This document shows, in pieces, positions 8,423-20,115 of a stretch of 64,000 bases of DNA; position 1 is the first letter of the stretch, and the number at the start of each line of letters is the position of its first letter. Under the pieces are notes generated by a model that saw only the letters and a program-made list of their open reading frames with translations, made no database searches and was not told the origin of the DNA. The stretch is from Paraburkholderia xenovorans LB400 (GTDB taxonomy: Bacteria; Pseudomonadota; Gammaproteobacteria; Burkholderiales; Burkholderiaceae). The DNA lies in NCBI RefSeq assembly GCF_000013645.1, contig NC_007951.1, positions 3,410,001 to 3,474,000 on the forward strand, in the 5' to 3' direction. The position numbers and the translations under genes were made by a program.

Positions 8423-9775
8423 ATGTCCGCGAACCGTTTCGACACGCTTGCGCTGCACGCCGGCGCTGCTCCCGACCCGACCACCGGCGCGCGCGCCACG
8501 CCGATTTACCAGACTACCTCGTTTTCGTTCCGCGATTCCGACCACGCCGCGGCGCTCTTCAATATGGAGCGCGCCGGTCATGTTTATTCGCGCATTTCGA
8601 ACCCGACCGTGGCCGTGTTCGAGGAACGCGTGGCCGCGCTGGAAAACGGCGCGGGCGCGATCGGCACGGCAAGCGGCCAGGCGGCCCTGCATCTGGCCAT
8701 TGCCACGCTGATGGGCGCGGGTTCGCATATCGTCGCCTCCAGCGCGCTGTACGGCGGCTCGCACAATCTGCTGCACTACACGTTGCGGCGCTTCGGCATC
8801 GAGACGACTTTCGTCAAACCCGGCGACCTGGACGCGTGGCGCGCCGCGCTGCGCCCAAACACGCGGCTGCTGTTCGGCGAGACGCTCGGCAATCCGGGGC
8901 TCGACGTGCTCGATATCGCCGCCGTCGCGCAGATCGCGCATGAGCACCGCGTGCCGCTGCTGGTCGACTCGACCTTCACCACACCTTACCTGCTCAAACC
9001 GTTCGAACATGGCGCGGACTTCGTCTATCACTCGGCCACCAAATTCCTCGGCGGCCACGGCACGACGATCGGCGGCGTGCTGGTGGACGGCGGCACGTTC
9101 GACTTCGACGCCTCGGGGCGCTTCCCCGAATTCACCGAACCTTACGACGGCTTTCACGGCATGGTGTTCGCCGAGGAGAGCACCGTCGCGCCGTTTCTGC
9201 TGCGAGCACGCCGCGAGGGGCTGCGCGACTTCGGCGCATGCCTGCATCCGCAAGCCGCATGGCAACTGCTGCAAGGCATCGAGACGCTGCCGTTGCGAAT
9301 GGAACGGCACGTTGCCAACACGCGCCGGGTGGTCGAGTTCCTCGCCGGTCACGCCGCGGTCGGGGCCGTCGCCTATCCGGAACTGCCCACGCACCCCGAC
9401 CACGCGCTCGCGAAGCGGCTGCTGCCGCGCGGCGCCGGTGCCGTGTTCAGCTTCGATCTGCGCGGCGACCGCGCCGCCGGACGCAGCTTTATCGAAGCGC
9501 TCTCGCTGTTCTCGCATCTCGCGAACGTGGGCGACGCGCGCTCGCTCGTGATCCATCCCGCCTCGACCACCCACTTTCGCATGGACGCCGCTGCCCTTGC
9601 CGCGGCCGGTATCGCCGAAGGCACGATCCGCCTCTCGATCGGCCTCGAAGATCCCGACGATCTGATCGACGATCTCAAGCGCGCGCTAAAGGCCGCACAG
9701 AAAGCGGGCAGTTCGAGCGCAGCGCACGGCGGCGCATCCGGCAGTGCCGCCCAACCCCGCCCGGAGTCCGCATGA
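8423..9775 (+). CDS. metY: O-acetylhomoserine (thiol)-lyase / sulfhydrylase
   Basis: PLP-dependent Cys/Met-metabolism enzyme that makes homocysteine (or methionine) from acyl-homoserine and sulfide or methanethiol. The PLP lysine is Lys207 in SATKFLGGHG. YSRISNPT, ASSALYGGS and the C-terminal SIGLED block are typical of MetY. Length is 450 residues, near the family norm, with a low-complexity Ala/Ser tail. Start choice is uncertain: ATG 8423 matches the family N-terminus, but GTG 8405 in the same frame has GAGG six bases upstream, whereas ATG 8423 has no good ribosome-binding site. MetZ-type O-succinylhomoserine specificity cannot be excluded. It overlaps the following hydrolase by ATGA. Confidence 0.9.
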   Translation: MSANRFDTLALHAGAAPDPTTGARATPIYQTTSFSFRDSDHAAALFNMERAGHVYSRISNPTVAVFEERVAALENGAGAIGTASGQAALHLAIATLMGAGSHIVASSALYGGSHNLLHYTLRRFGIETTFVKPGDLDAWRAALRPNTRLLFGETLGNPGLDVLDIAAVAQIAHEHRVPLLVDSTFTTPYLLKPFEHGADFVYHSATKFLGGHGTTIGGVLVDGGTFDFDASGRFPEFTEPYDGFHGMVFAEESTVAPFLLRARREGLRDFGACLHPQAAWQLLQGIETLPLRMERHVANTRRVVEFLAGHAAVGAVAYPELPTHPDHALAKRLLPRGAGAVFSFDLRGDRAAGRSFIEALSLFSHLANVGDARSLVIHPASTTHFRMDAAALAAAGIAEGTIRLSIGLEDPDDLIDDLKRALKAAQKAGSSSAAHGGASGSAAQPRPESA

Positions 9776-10605
9776 TCCTCGCCGTTCAAGGCAAGCCCGC
9801 CTATGCGTACACCGGCGGCAAAGCGTTCGACGCGAGCCTGCCGAGCGCCGTGTTCATCCACGGCGCCGAGCATGACCACAGCGTGTGGGCGCTGCAAACC
9901 CGTTACTTCGCGCATCACGGCTTCGGCGTGCTGGCCGTGGATCTGCCGGGCCACTGCCGCAGCAGCGGCGCGGCGCTCACCACAGTGCCGGCGCTCGCCG
10001 ACTGGCTGGCCGCGCTGCTCGACGCCGCAGGCGTACAACGCGCGTTCATAGCCGGCCACAGCATGGGCTCGCTGATAGCGCTCGACTTCGCCGGCCGCTA
10101 TCCGGAGCGGGCAACGCACCTCGCCCTGCTCGCCACGGCAATGCCGATGACCGTCTCCGACGCGCTGCTCGACGCCGCCCTCAACCGCGAACCCGAAGCG
10201 ATCGGCATGGTCAACCAGTGGTCGCATTCCACCATCGCCGCCAAGCCTTCCTGTCCCGGCCCCGGCTTCTGGCTGCACGGCATGAACCAGCGGCTGATGG
10301 AACGTGTGTCGGCACGCGGCGAGCCGCACCTGTTCCACACCGATTTCACCGCCTGCAATACCTACGCGGACGGCCCGGCCCGCGCCGCGCAGGTGCGCTG
10401 CGCCGCGCGCCTGATCGTAGGCCGGCGCGACGCGATGACGCCGCCACGCGCAGCCAGGGCGCTCGCCGCCGCGCTCGCGCAGGCAGGCGTACCGGTCGAC
10501 ACGGTCACGCTCGAAGCCGGCCACGCGTTGATGACCGAGCAACCCGACGCCACGCTCGACGCCCTCTTCAGCTTCGCCTCCCGAGCACCTCACGAAGCTC
10601 GATGA
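9772..10605 (+). CDS. Alpha/beta hydrolase
   Basis: A 277-residue alpha/beta-hydrolase. The oxyanion-hole region is FIHGAEHDHSVW, the nucleophile elbow is GHSMGS (Ser near residue 91), the acid is probably the Asp in VGRRDAMTPP and the catalytic His is in EAGHALMTEQ. The substrate is unknown. ATG 9772 overlaps the metY stop (ATGA) and has GGAG seven bases upstream, so the two are translationally coupled. This suggests a role linked to sulfur or acyl-homoserine metabolism, though homologues are usually just annotated as hydrolases. Confidence 0.88.
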   Translation: MILAVQGKPAYAYTGGKAFDASLPSAVFIHGAEHDHSVWALQTRYFAHHGFGVLAVDLPGHCRSSGAALTTVPALADWLAALLDAAGVQRAFIAGHSMGSLIALDFAGRYPERATHLALLATAMPMTVSDALLDAALNREPEAIGMVNQWSHSTIAAKPSCPGPGFWLHGMNQRLMERVSARGEPHLFHTDFTACNTYADGPARAAQVRCAARLIVGRRDAMTPPRAARALAAALAQAGVPVDTVTLEAGHALMTEQPDATLDALFSFASRAPHEAR

Positions 10606-10783
10606 AGGGTGCGAGCCATCACGTTAGCGGCGTCGGGCGCGCCGCGCCATCGGCCGAATGGCCAGGTTGCGCGCGTGGCCCGATAGCCGCACAATGGGTC
10701 AAGCCTGTCCTGTTTCGAGCGCACGCGTCCAGCATGCCGGCGCACGCCGAAGCATCGGGAAGCGTAGCAATCCGGAGGCCGTG

Positions 10784-11104
10784 ATGGCTCAAACCACACA
10801 CACCGATCACTTTGCGAGTTTCGCGGAGTTCTATCCGTACTATCTGAGCGAGCATCGCAACACCGTCTCGCGGCGGCTGCATTTCGTGGGGTCGCTCGGC
10901 GTGATCGGCTGTCTCGCGATGGCGCTCGCCACCGGCGACTGGCTATGGCTGCCCGCTGCCGTGATCTGCGGATACGGCTTTGCCTGGGTCGGGCATTTCT
11001 TCTTCGAGAAGAACCGGCCGGCTACCTTCCGGCATCCGCTTTACAGCCTGATGGGCGACTGGGTGATGTTCAAGGACATCTGCGTCGGCAAGATTTCGTT
11101 GTAG
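10784..11104 (+). CDS. Mpo1-like (DUF962) membrane protein
   Basis: A 106-residue protein with two hydrophobic segments (about 33-48 and 50-66) and the conserved DUF962/YGL010w pattern: SEHRNTVSRRLHFVG at the N-terminus and GHFFFEKNRPATFRHP near the C-terminus. Yeast Mpo1 is an Fe(II)-dependent dioxygenase of 2-hydroxy fatty acids. Bacterial homologues keep the histidines but their activity is mostly untested. ATG 10784 follows GGAGG. It lies 178 bases beyond the hydrolase on the same strand, so operon membership is uncertain. Confidence 0.85.
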   Translation: MAQTTHTDHFASFAEFYPYYLSEHRNTVSRRLHFVGSLGVIGCLAMALATGDWLWLPAAVICGYGFAWVGHFFFEKNRPATFRHPLYSLMGDWVMFKDICVGKISL

Positions 11105-11243
11105 CGAGGCATTGGCTTCATCGCCGTATCCGGCCCGAACGTCCGCCGGCGTGACGTGACATCGAGGCGCATGTCAGGAAGCCTCATGCGGCGGCATCGA
11201 GAGAGACTGCATGGATCGGCTTGACGCCGACTTCAAGCCGACT

Positions 11244-13745
<2,502 letters not shown>

Positions 13746-13811
13746 CCGAGCCAGCACAACCGTGCGCACAACGCCCCGAGATTTTTTGCCCGAACAGGCT
13801 GACCGACCCAC

Positions 13812-15230
13812 ATGACCCAAACCGCTTTTCTCGCCGCTTGCCGCGAGACCATCGGCGCCACGCAGGTGCTGACCGATCCGCACGACACCGCCCCTTACCT
13901 GACCGACTGGCGCCGCCGCTACACCGGCGCGGCGTGCGCGGTGCTCTGCCCGGCCACGCCTGACGAAGTCGCGGCGCTCGTGAAACTCGCCGTCGAGCAT
14001 CGTATCGCGCTGGTCCCGCAAGGCGGCAACACGGGTCTCGCCGGCGGCGCGACGCCGGACGCAAGCGGCGCGCAGGCAGTCATCAGCTTGCGGCGTCTGA
14101 ACCGGGTCCGTGACATTGATCCGCACAACAATACGATTACCGTGGAAGCCGGCGTCATCCTCGCCGAAGTGCAGAAGCACGCCGAAGAGGCGGGCCGACT
14201 GTTCCCGCTGAGCCTCGCTGCCGAAGGCAGTTGCACGATCGGCGGCAATCTCGCCACCAACGCGGGTGGCACCGGCGTGCTGCGCTATGGCAACACGCGC
14301 GAGCTGTGCCTCGGCCTCGAAGTGGTCACGCCGCAAGGCGAACTGTGGGACGGCCTGCGCGGACTGCGCAAGGACAACACCGGTTACGATCTGCGCGACC
14401 TCTTTATCGGCGCGGAAGGCACGCTCGGCATCATCACCGCCGCCGTGCTCAAGTTGCATCCGCAACCGGCCGCGCGCGTCACGGCGCTCGCCGCACTCGC
14501 ATCGCCGCACGCCGCGCTCGATTTTCTGTCGCTCACGCAGCGCGTCGCCGGGCCGCTGCTGACCGGTTTCGAATTGATGTCGGATTTTTGCCTGCGTCTG
14601 GTCGGCCGGCACTTCGAGCAGATGCGCTATCCGTTCGCCGAGCCGCACGCGCAGGTCGTGCTGCTCGAACTGTCGGACAGCGAGAGCGAGGAGCACGCGC
14701 GCGAACTGTTCGAACGTCTGATGGAAACGGCGCTCGAGGGCGGCCTGGTGCAGGACGCCGTGGTCGCGGAAAATCTCGGCCAGTCGCGGGCGTTCTGGAA
14801 TCTGCGCGAACACATTCCGCTCGCCCAGGCCGAAGAAGGGCTGAACATCAAGCACGATATCGCGGTGCCGATCTCGCGCATCGGCCACTTCATCGAGGAA
14901 ACCGACGCGGCAATCGCGCAGGCCGTGCCCGGCGCGCGCATGGTGACGTTCGGCCATCTCGGCGACGGCAATCTGCACTACAACGTGCAGGCGCCCGAGG
15001 GCGTCGGCGCCAAGGCGTTCCTCCAGCAGTACCAGGCCGCGATCAATCAGATCGTCTACGACAGCGTGCACCGGCATCGCGGCAGCATCAGCGCGGAACA
15101 CGGGCTCGGCCAGTTGAAAATCGACGAGGCGATGCACTACAAGCAGGACGTCGAGGTGCAGTTGATGCGCGCCGTCAAACGCGCGCTCGATCCGCTGAAC
15201 CTGATGAATCCGGGCAAGGTGCTACGCTAG
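13812..15230 (+). CDS. GlcD-family FAD-linked 2-hydroxy acid dehydrogenase
   Basis: A 472-residue PCMH-type flavoprotein. The FAD pyrophosphate loop is PQGGNTGLAGG (about residues 73-83). A second FAD segment reads GSCTIGGNLATNAGGTGVLRYG. The C-terminal FAD-oxidase domain has the metal/substrate histidine blocks TFGHLGDGNLHYN and SAEHGLGQLK. Family members oxidise D-lactate, D-2-hydroxyglutarate or glycolate. The absence of adjacent glcE/glcF argues against the glycolate complex and favours a stand-alone D-2-hydroxyglutarate or D-lactate dehydrogenase. It lies 66 bases after the DUF2069 gene, same strand. Confidence 0.92.
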   Translation: MTQTAFLAACRETIGATQVLTDPHDTAPYLTDWRRRYTGAACAVLCPATPDEVAALVKLAVEHRIALVPQGGNTGLAGGATPDASGAQAVISLRRLNRVRDIDPHNNTITVEAGVILAEVQKHAEEAGRLFPLSLAAEGSCTIGGNLATNAGGTGVLRYGNTRELCLGLEVVTPQGELWDGLRGLRKDNTGYDLRDLFIGAEGTLGIITAAVLKLHPQPAARVTALAALASPHAALDFLSLTQRVAGPLLTGFELMSDFCLRLVGRHFEQMRYPFAEPHAQVVLLELSDSESEEHARELFERLMETALEGGLVQDAVVAENLGQSRAFWNLREHIPLAQAEEGLNIKHDIAVPISRIGHFIEETDAAIAQAVPGARMVTFGHLGDGNLHYNVQAPEGVGAKAFLQQYQAAINQIVYDSVHRHRGSISAEHGLGQLKIDEAMHYKQDVEVQLMRAVKRALDPLNLMNPGKVLR

Positions 15231-15281
15231 GCGTCTGAAGCTTCGCGCTCCCTTGCGGAGCCCTTTGCAGGAGTCGTGGTC

Positions 15282-16088
15282 GTGAAGATTCGAGTGCTGT
15301 CCGATCTGCATCTGGAGAATGACGAGCCCGAACTGATTCCGCATGCGCAGGCGGATCTGATCGTGCTGGCGGGCGACATCCACAATCACGCGGCCGGACC
15401 GCGCTGGGCCGCCCAGACTCTCGACGGCGCCGTGCCGGTGATCTACGTGCCCGGCAATCACGAGTACTACGACGGCGAGTTCAACGCGCTCGAAGCCGCG
15501 CTTCACGACGCGGCCGCGCAGGTCGACAACGTGCATGTGCTGAACAACGCCGCGCTGGTCGACCCGCAAGGCCGCTGGCGGGTGCTCGGCACGACCTTGT
15601 GGACCGACTTCGCGCTATACGGAAACGACGCGGATACGCTCGCCGGGTCGATCGAGGCTTCGCGCCGGGCCATGCTCGATTTTCGCGGCCTGATCCAGAT
15701 GAACTGGCCGCACGACACCCACGACGCAACGCGCGACTTCACTCCCGACGACTCGCTCGCGCTGCACCGGCAAGCGCGCGCGTGGCTGGCAAGCGAACTC
15801 GTCAAACCGTTCGGCGGCAAGACGATCGTCGTCACGCATCACGCGCCGCACCGGTTGAGTCTGGCCGAGCGTTACGCGCAGGACCGCGTGTCGGCGGGCT
15901 TTGTCAATCATTTGCCGGACCTCGTGGGGCCGCCGGTTGCGTTGTGGATTCATGGGCATACGCATACGCCGTTCGACTACAGCGTGAACGGCACGCGCGT
16001 GGTCTGCAATCCGCGCGGCTATCTCGACCGGCGCACGGGGCTGCTGGAGAATCCGTCGTTTGCGTGGGATAAGGTTGTCGAGATCTAG
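15282..16088 (+). CDS. Calcineurin-like metallophosphoesterase
   Basis: A 268-residue metallophosphoesterase with the dimetal motifs in order: SDLHLE (D-x-H), AGDIHN (GD), PGNHEYYD (GNHE), VTHHAPH and the C-terminal WIHGHTHTPFDY (GHTH). Substrate not predictable. GTG 15282 (MKIRVLSD) is chosen because AGGAG at 15269-15273 is eight bases upstream; GTG 15276 would leave only two. It follows the FAD dehydrogenase by about 50 bases. Confidence 0.9.
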   Translation: MKIRVLSDLHLENDEPELIPHAQADLIVLAGDIHNHAAGPRWAAQTLDGAVPVIYVPGNHEYYDGEFNALEAALHDAAAQVDNVHVLNNAALVDPQGRWRVLGTTLWTDFALYGNDADTLAGSIEASRRAMLDFRGLIQMNWPHDTHDATRDFTPDDSLALHRQARAWLASELVKPFGGKTIVVTHHAPHRLSLAERYAQDRVSAGFVNHLPDLVGPPVALWIHGHTHTPFDYSVNGTRVVCNPRGYLDRRTGLLENPSFAWDKVVEI

Positions 16089-16300
16089 CGGCAAAGTAGA
16101 GTAGCTTGAGCCGGCTGGATGGCTCGGGCCGCTTGATCCATTTGAGCCGCTTGAACCGCGTTGATCGCCCAGGTCACCCGACTCCGGGCCGATCTGGGTA
16201 GCGAGCCCGCACGACAAACGCTACGCTGGCGGAGTCGTCGAACCGCGGCCATCTCTCCGCGGCTGTCGAACTCACGCCGGTCGTCTCCGGAGGTTGGCTC

Positions 16301-17023
16301 ATGTGTGGTCGAATCAGCCAGTACCGCGATCCCCATCTCTACGCCGAGCTCCTCGGCCTTGCCGATCCGCTGTTGCTCTTCGATGCCGCCGACCGGCGTC
16401 CCGGCTACAACCTCGCTCCCGGCACGCACCCGCTCGCGGTCTACCCGGATCAGACGATGCGCGCGATCCACTGGGGGTATTGTCCCGACTGGGCACGCGA
16501 ACAGCATCTGCCGCAAACCATCAACGCGCGTGCCGACGCCGCGCCGAACGGGCGCTACTTCAAGGAACTGTGGAAAACCGGACGGGTATTGGTGCCGGCG
16601 GACGGCTGGTTCGAGTGGCGTGTGGAAACCGCGCCCGTGACCAGCATCGCGCAAAGCAAAGACAGAGCGGATGAGCCGCCGATCCGCCAACCCTACTTCG
16701 TGCACCTGAAAAGCGGCGCCCCCATGTACCTGGCGGCGCTTTCGAGCGTGCACGGCACCGAAGCGCAAACGGAAGGCATGGGCATGGTGATCGTGACGGC
16801 CGCGGCGGACACGGGTCTCGTCGACGTGCACGACCGCCGCCCGCTCGCGTTCGCGCCGGACGCCGCGCGCCGCTGGCTGGACCCGGCATTGCCGCTCGAC
16901 GAACTCGGACAGTTGACGCGCAGTGCGGGCTTGGCCGCCGCGCGCTTTCGCTGGCACAGAGTGAGCCGCGAAGTGGATCGCACGCTCAAAGACGAGCCGG
17001 GTTTGATCGCCGCAGTGAACTGA
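16301..17023 (+). CDS. yedK: SOS response-associated peptidase (YedK/HMCES family)
   Basis: A 240-residue SRAP-domain protein that shields abasic sites in single-stranded DNA by forming a covalent thiazolidine link through Cys2. Cys2 (MCGRISQY), the Asn of INARADA, the Glu of GWFEWR and the His of DVHDRRPLAF are all in place, so an active protein is expected. The start is fixed by Cys2 at ATG 16301, preceded by CCGGAGG. The 212-base upstream gap carries no clear LexA box (CTGT-N8-ACAG), only short repeats of GCCGCTTGA. Confidence 0.93.
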   Translation: MCGRISQYRDPHLYAELLGLADPLLLFDAADRRPGYNLAPGTHPLAVYPDQTMRAIHWGYCPDWAREQHLPQTINARADAAPNGRYFKELWKTGRVLVPADGWFEWRVETAPVTSIAQSKDRADEPPIRQPYFVHLKSGAPMYLAALSSVHGTEAQTEGMGMVIVTAAADTGLVDVHDRRPLAFAPDAARRWLDPALPLDELGQLTRSAGLAAARFRWHRVSREVDRTLKDEPGLIAAVN

Positions 17024-17141
17024 GGACAAGCGCGAAGCACGAGCCACCAGCCTGGATAAACCGGCACGCACCCGAAGATGCAACAGGCCGCGCAGCAGGC
17101 GGCACCACGGGCCGCGCGCTAAACAGCCGCCACGACGAAAC

Positions 17142-17300
17142 TCAACGATCGCGCCGTTGCGCCGGCAGTTCCGGACGCTCGACCTTGACCGGCACCAGTT
17201 GCGGCTGCTGCTCGCGCAGGCGGCGCAGCAGATCGCGCGATGCCGCAATTCCGATCAATCCAATCATGACGGCCACGCCGATCATCAGATGCGTATCCAT
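17142..17300 (-). CDS. Small single-span membrane protein (52 residues)
   Basis: ATG 17300 to TGA 17142. The protein starts MDTHLMIGVAVMIGLIGIA, one hydrophobic helix (about residues 5-21), followed by a basic, Gln/Pro-rich cytoplasmic tail (RDLLRRLREQQPQLVPVKVE). GAGGG lies six bases upstream of the ATG, a convincing ribosome-binding site. I do not recognise a named family. It sits between YedK (convergent) and the LysR gene (same strand, 174 bases upstream). Codon positions are GC-biased like real genes here. Confidence 0.65.
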   Translation of the reverse strand: MDTHLMIGVAVMIGLIGIAASRDLLRRLREQQPQLVPVKVERPELPAQRRDR

Positions 17301-17474
17301 GAATCCCTCGTGCTTCTGTTATTGCAATAGTGCCGGACGGCAGCGAACTGGGCGGCTGCGGTGCAGGACCGCAGCGCATGAATGACACGTTAGCAAATCG
17401 TCCGCGCGGCAGAAGTAAGGAAATGTTGCGACGCGGCACTCGTGTAACACGCGTTCACGCCGCCGCGCGGCACT

Positions 17475-18413
17475 TCAGGCGCGCGCGAACTCGCGCAACT
17501 CCGCCTGATCCGCGGCCAGCGTGGCGGGCAATACGTCGCGCAGGAACTCGATCCACGTGCGAATCTTCGCGTCCAGATACTGCCGCGACGGGTACAACGC
17601 GTACAGATTCATCTCCTGCGACGTGTATTCCGGCAGCAGCCACACCAGTTCTCCGCTGCGCAAGCCGCTGATCGCCGAGTAGATCGGAATCAGCCCGACG
17701 CCCATGCCGCTCGATACGGCCACCGCCATCGCTTCGGCCACGTTCACCTGGAAAGTGGTCGGTCCGAGGGCGATCGTTTCCTCGCCGTTCGGGCCGTCGA
17801 AGGTCCATTTGTCGGTCGGGAAAACCGGCGTGACCATTTGCAGACAGGTGTGACGCGCAAGGTCCGCGGGCGTTTGCGGCACGCCGTGCAGCTCCAGATA
17901 GGCCGGCGACGCGCATGCAATGCTGAACGCGCTGCCGAGGCGCTGCGACACCAGCCCCGAATCCGGCAAACCGGTTGCGAGCGTGAGCGACACGTCGAAG
18001 CCTTCGTCGAGCAGATCGGGCATGCGCTGCGCGAGCGTCAGTTCGATATGGACGTCCGGGTAGCGCTGCTGATAGCGGCCAGCAGCGGGCACCACATAGT
18101 GCTGGCCGAAGCTCGTCATGGCGTGGACCTTGAGCTTGCCGGACGGACGGGCATGGGCGTCGCCCGCCTCGGCTTCCGCCTGGTCCACGTACGCGAGAAT
18201 CTGCTCGCAGCGCTGCAGATAGCGCTCGCCGGCCTCGGTCAGCGCAATGCGGCGCGTGGTGCGGTTCAGCAGTCGGGTGCGCAGATGCGCTTCCAGATCG
18301 GACACCGCGCGCGACGCATAGGCCGTGGTCGTGTTCAGATGCTGCGCGGCACCCGTAAAGCTGCCCGCTTCGACGACACGGACAAATACGCGCATGTTTT
18401 GAAGCGTATCCAT
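17475..18413 (-). CDS. LysR-family transcriptional regulator of the divergent efflux operon
   Basis: A 312-residue LTTR. The N-terminal winged HTH (MRVFVRVVEAGSFTGAAQHL...TTAYASRAVSDLEAHL) occupies residues 8-66; the effector-binding domain starts near 90. It resembles the AaeR/DntR-type subgroup (lines such as LNRTTRRIALTEAGERYLQ). ATG 18413 is chosen as it begins the HTH and has an AAGGGA site; the in-frame upstream start lies within the promoter region. Divergent orientation to the NodT-FUSC-HlyD genes and two repeats in the shared 155-base spacer make it the likely activator, with an aromatic or phenolic acid as co-inducer by analogy. Confidence 0.9.
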   Translation of the reverse strand: MDTLQNMRVFVRVVEAGSFTGAAQHLNTTTAYASRAVSDLEAHLRTRLLNRTTRRIALTEAGERYLQRCEQILAYVDQAEAEAGDAHARPSGKLKVHAMTSFGQHYVVPAAGRYQQRYPDVHIELTLAQRMPDLLDEGFDVSLTLATGLPDSGLVSQRLGSAFSIACASPAYLELHGVPQTPADLARHTCLQMVTPVFPTDKWTFDGPNGEETIALGPTTFQVNVAEAMAVAVSSGMGVGLIPIYSAISGLRSGELVWLLPEYTSQEMNLYALYPSRQYLDAKIRTWIEFLRDVLPATLAADQAELREFARA

Positions 18414-18434
18414 AACTTTCCCTTGTGATCGGAA

Positions 18435-18481
18435 GCGATTGTTACACGATTCGCAAAGGCGATTGTCACACATTGCGTAAA
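18435..18481. promoter_or_regulatory. Two direct repeats, probable LysR binding sites
   Basis: GCGATTGTTACACGATTCGC begins at 18435 and is repeated as GCGATTGTCACACATTGCG from 18459, each ending in AAA, with a 24-base period. They lie in the divergent spacer, 22 bases from the LysR start and upstream of the efflux -10. Position and repetition suggest regulator half-sites on the same helix face region; untested. Confidence 0.5.
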
Positions 18482-18502
18482 AATGCCTTGCACCTTTACC
18501 GG

Positions 18503-18531
18503 TTATTCCGCAATTGATCAAAAAATATAAT
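18503..18531 (+). promoter_or_regulatory. Promoter of the efflux operon
   Basis: A perfect TATAAT at 18526-18531 has a weak TTATTC at 18503-18508 seventeen bases upstream. A poor -35 with a perfect -10 is typical of LysR-activated promoters. It is 38 bases before the GTG start. Confidence 0.5.
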
Positions 18532-18568
18532 GACGCACATGCTTCTATAGTCATTTCTGGAGGAAATC

Positions 18569-20113
18569 GTGCAGTCTCCGGTACCTAAAGGGATCGCCGC
18601 AGCCGCGGTTCTTACGATCCTATTAACAATCGCCGGCTGTGCCAGTACCGGAGGCGTCGCGCCGCAAGCGAGCGGAGTCCAGCCCGCTTCGCTCGACGCC
18701 GGCAACGCGATCCGCGCCGCCAATGCGGACGCCCAATGGCCGTCCGTCGACTGGTGGCGCGCCTACAACGATCCGCAATTGAACGAGTGGATCGACGCGG
18801 CACAGGCCGGCAATCCGAGCCTCGCGGCCGCCCAGGCACGCGTGCGCGAAGCCATGTCGATGGCGGGCGTCGCGCGTTCGGCGTTGTCGCCGCAAGTCAA
18901 CGGCAACCTGTCGGTCCAGCGCCAGAAGTGGTCCGACAATGTCTACTACGGCCCCGGCCCGCTCGCGGGCGAGCAATCGTGGAACAACACCGGCACGCTC
19001 GGCCTGTCGTATCACCTCGATATCTGGGGCAAGGACAGGAACGCCGCCGAGCGCGCGCTCGATGCCGCCCACGCGAGCGCGGCGGACGCCCGCGCCGCCC
19101 AGCTCGAACTGGAAGGCAACGTGGTGCGCACATACATCGAGATGTCGATGAACTACGCGCTGCTCGACATCGCCAAGTCCACCTTGCAGCAGCAGCAACA
19201 GATCGTGGATCTGGCCAGCCGACGCCTGAAAGGCGGCATCGGCACGCAACTGGAAGTGAGCCAGGCCGAAACGCCGCTGCCGGAATACGAACGCCAGATC
19301 GACGAGATCGAAGAAAAGATCGCGCTTGGCCGCAATCAGCTGGCCGCGCTGGCCGGCAAAGGTCCGGGCGCGGGCGATTCGATCCAGCGCCCGACGCTTT
19401 CGCTGAACACGCCGGCCGGGCTGCCGAGCGCATTGCCCGCGGACCTGATCGGCCATCGGCCGGACGTGGTGGCGGCGCGCTGGTCGGTCGCGGCGCAGGC
19501 GCGCGGTATCGACGTCGCCAAGGCGGACTTCTATCCGGACATCAACCTGCTGGCGTCGATCGGCGGATATGCGGCAATGGGGCCGCTGTTCCAGTTCCTG
19601 AAGAATCCGTCGCACAGCTGGAGCGGCGGGCCGGCGCTGTCGCTGCCGATCCTCGACGGCGGCCGCCTGCGTTCGCAGCTCGGCGCGGCTTCGGCGGGCT
19701 ATGACGAAGCCGTCGACCGTTACAACCAGTCGATCGTCGGCGCGCTCAAGGACATTTCCGATCAGGTGATCCGGATCCGCTCGCTTGCGACCCAGGCCGA
19801 GGACGCCGACCGTTCGGTCGCGACGGCCCGCAAGAACTACGATCTGTCGCGCGAAGGTTACCGGCGCGGGCTGACCGACTATCTGAACGTGCTGATCGCG
19901 CAAAACCAGTTGCTGCACGCGCAGGAAGGCGTGGCGAAGATTCAGGCCGAACGGCTCGGCGCGCATGCGTCGCTGGTCACGGCACTGGGCGGCGGACTCG
20001 ACGACCCGGCCAACGGTCCGCTGGCGAACGAGACGCTGCCGGCGCACGGCAAGGGTAAGACGGTGGCGCCCGGTTCGACCGCCAGCGCCGAGCCGGCCAG
20101 GTCAGGAAGCTGA
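18569..20113 (+). CDS. NodT-family outer-membrane efflux lipoprotein
   Basis: TolC-like outer-membrane factor of 514 residues. Signal peptide with lipobox LTIAGC puts the lipidated cysteine at residue 24. The repeated OEP domains hold long helices with DPQLNEWIDAAQAGNPSLAAAQARV and LPADLIGHRPDVVAARW, a NodT hallmark. It starts at GTG 18569 behind TGGAGGAAA. It forms the outer channel of the tripartite pump whose other parts follow immediately (2-base gap to the FUSC gene). Confidence 0.93.
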   Translation: MQSPVPKGIAAAAVLTILLTIAGCASTGGVAPQASGVQPASLDAGNAIRAANADAQWPSVDWWRAYNDPQLNEWIDAAQAGNPSLAAAQARVREAMSMAGVARSALSPQVNGNLSVQRQKWSDNVYYGPGPLAGEQSWNNTGTLGLSYHLDIWGKDRNAAERALDAAHASAADARAAQLELEGNVVRTYIEMSMNYALLDIAKSTLQQQQQIVDLASRRLKGGIGTQLEVSQAETPLPEYERQIDEIEEKIALGRNQLAALAGKGPGAGDSIQRPTLSLNTPAGLPSALPADLIGHRPDVVAARWSVAAQARGIDVAKADFYPDINLLASIGGYAAMGPLFQFLKNPSHSWSGGPALSLPILDGGRLRSQLGAASAGYDEAVDRYNQSIVGALKDISDQVIRIRSLATQAEDADRSVATARKNYDLSREGYRRGLTDYLNVLIAQNQLLHAQEGVAKIQAERLGAHASLVTALGGGLDDPANGPLANETLPAHGKGKTVAPGSTASAEPARSGS

Positions 20114-20115
20114 CC

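Noticed and set aside
16089..16300. LexA/SOS box before yedK
   Set aside because: No CTGT-N8-ACAG-like palindrome; only short GCCGCTTGA repeats.
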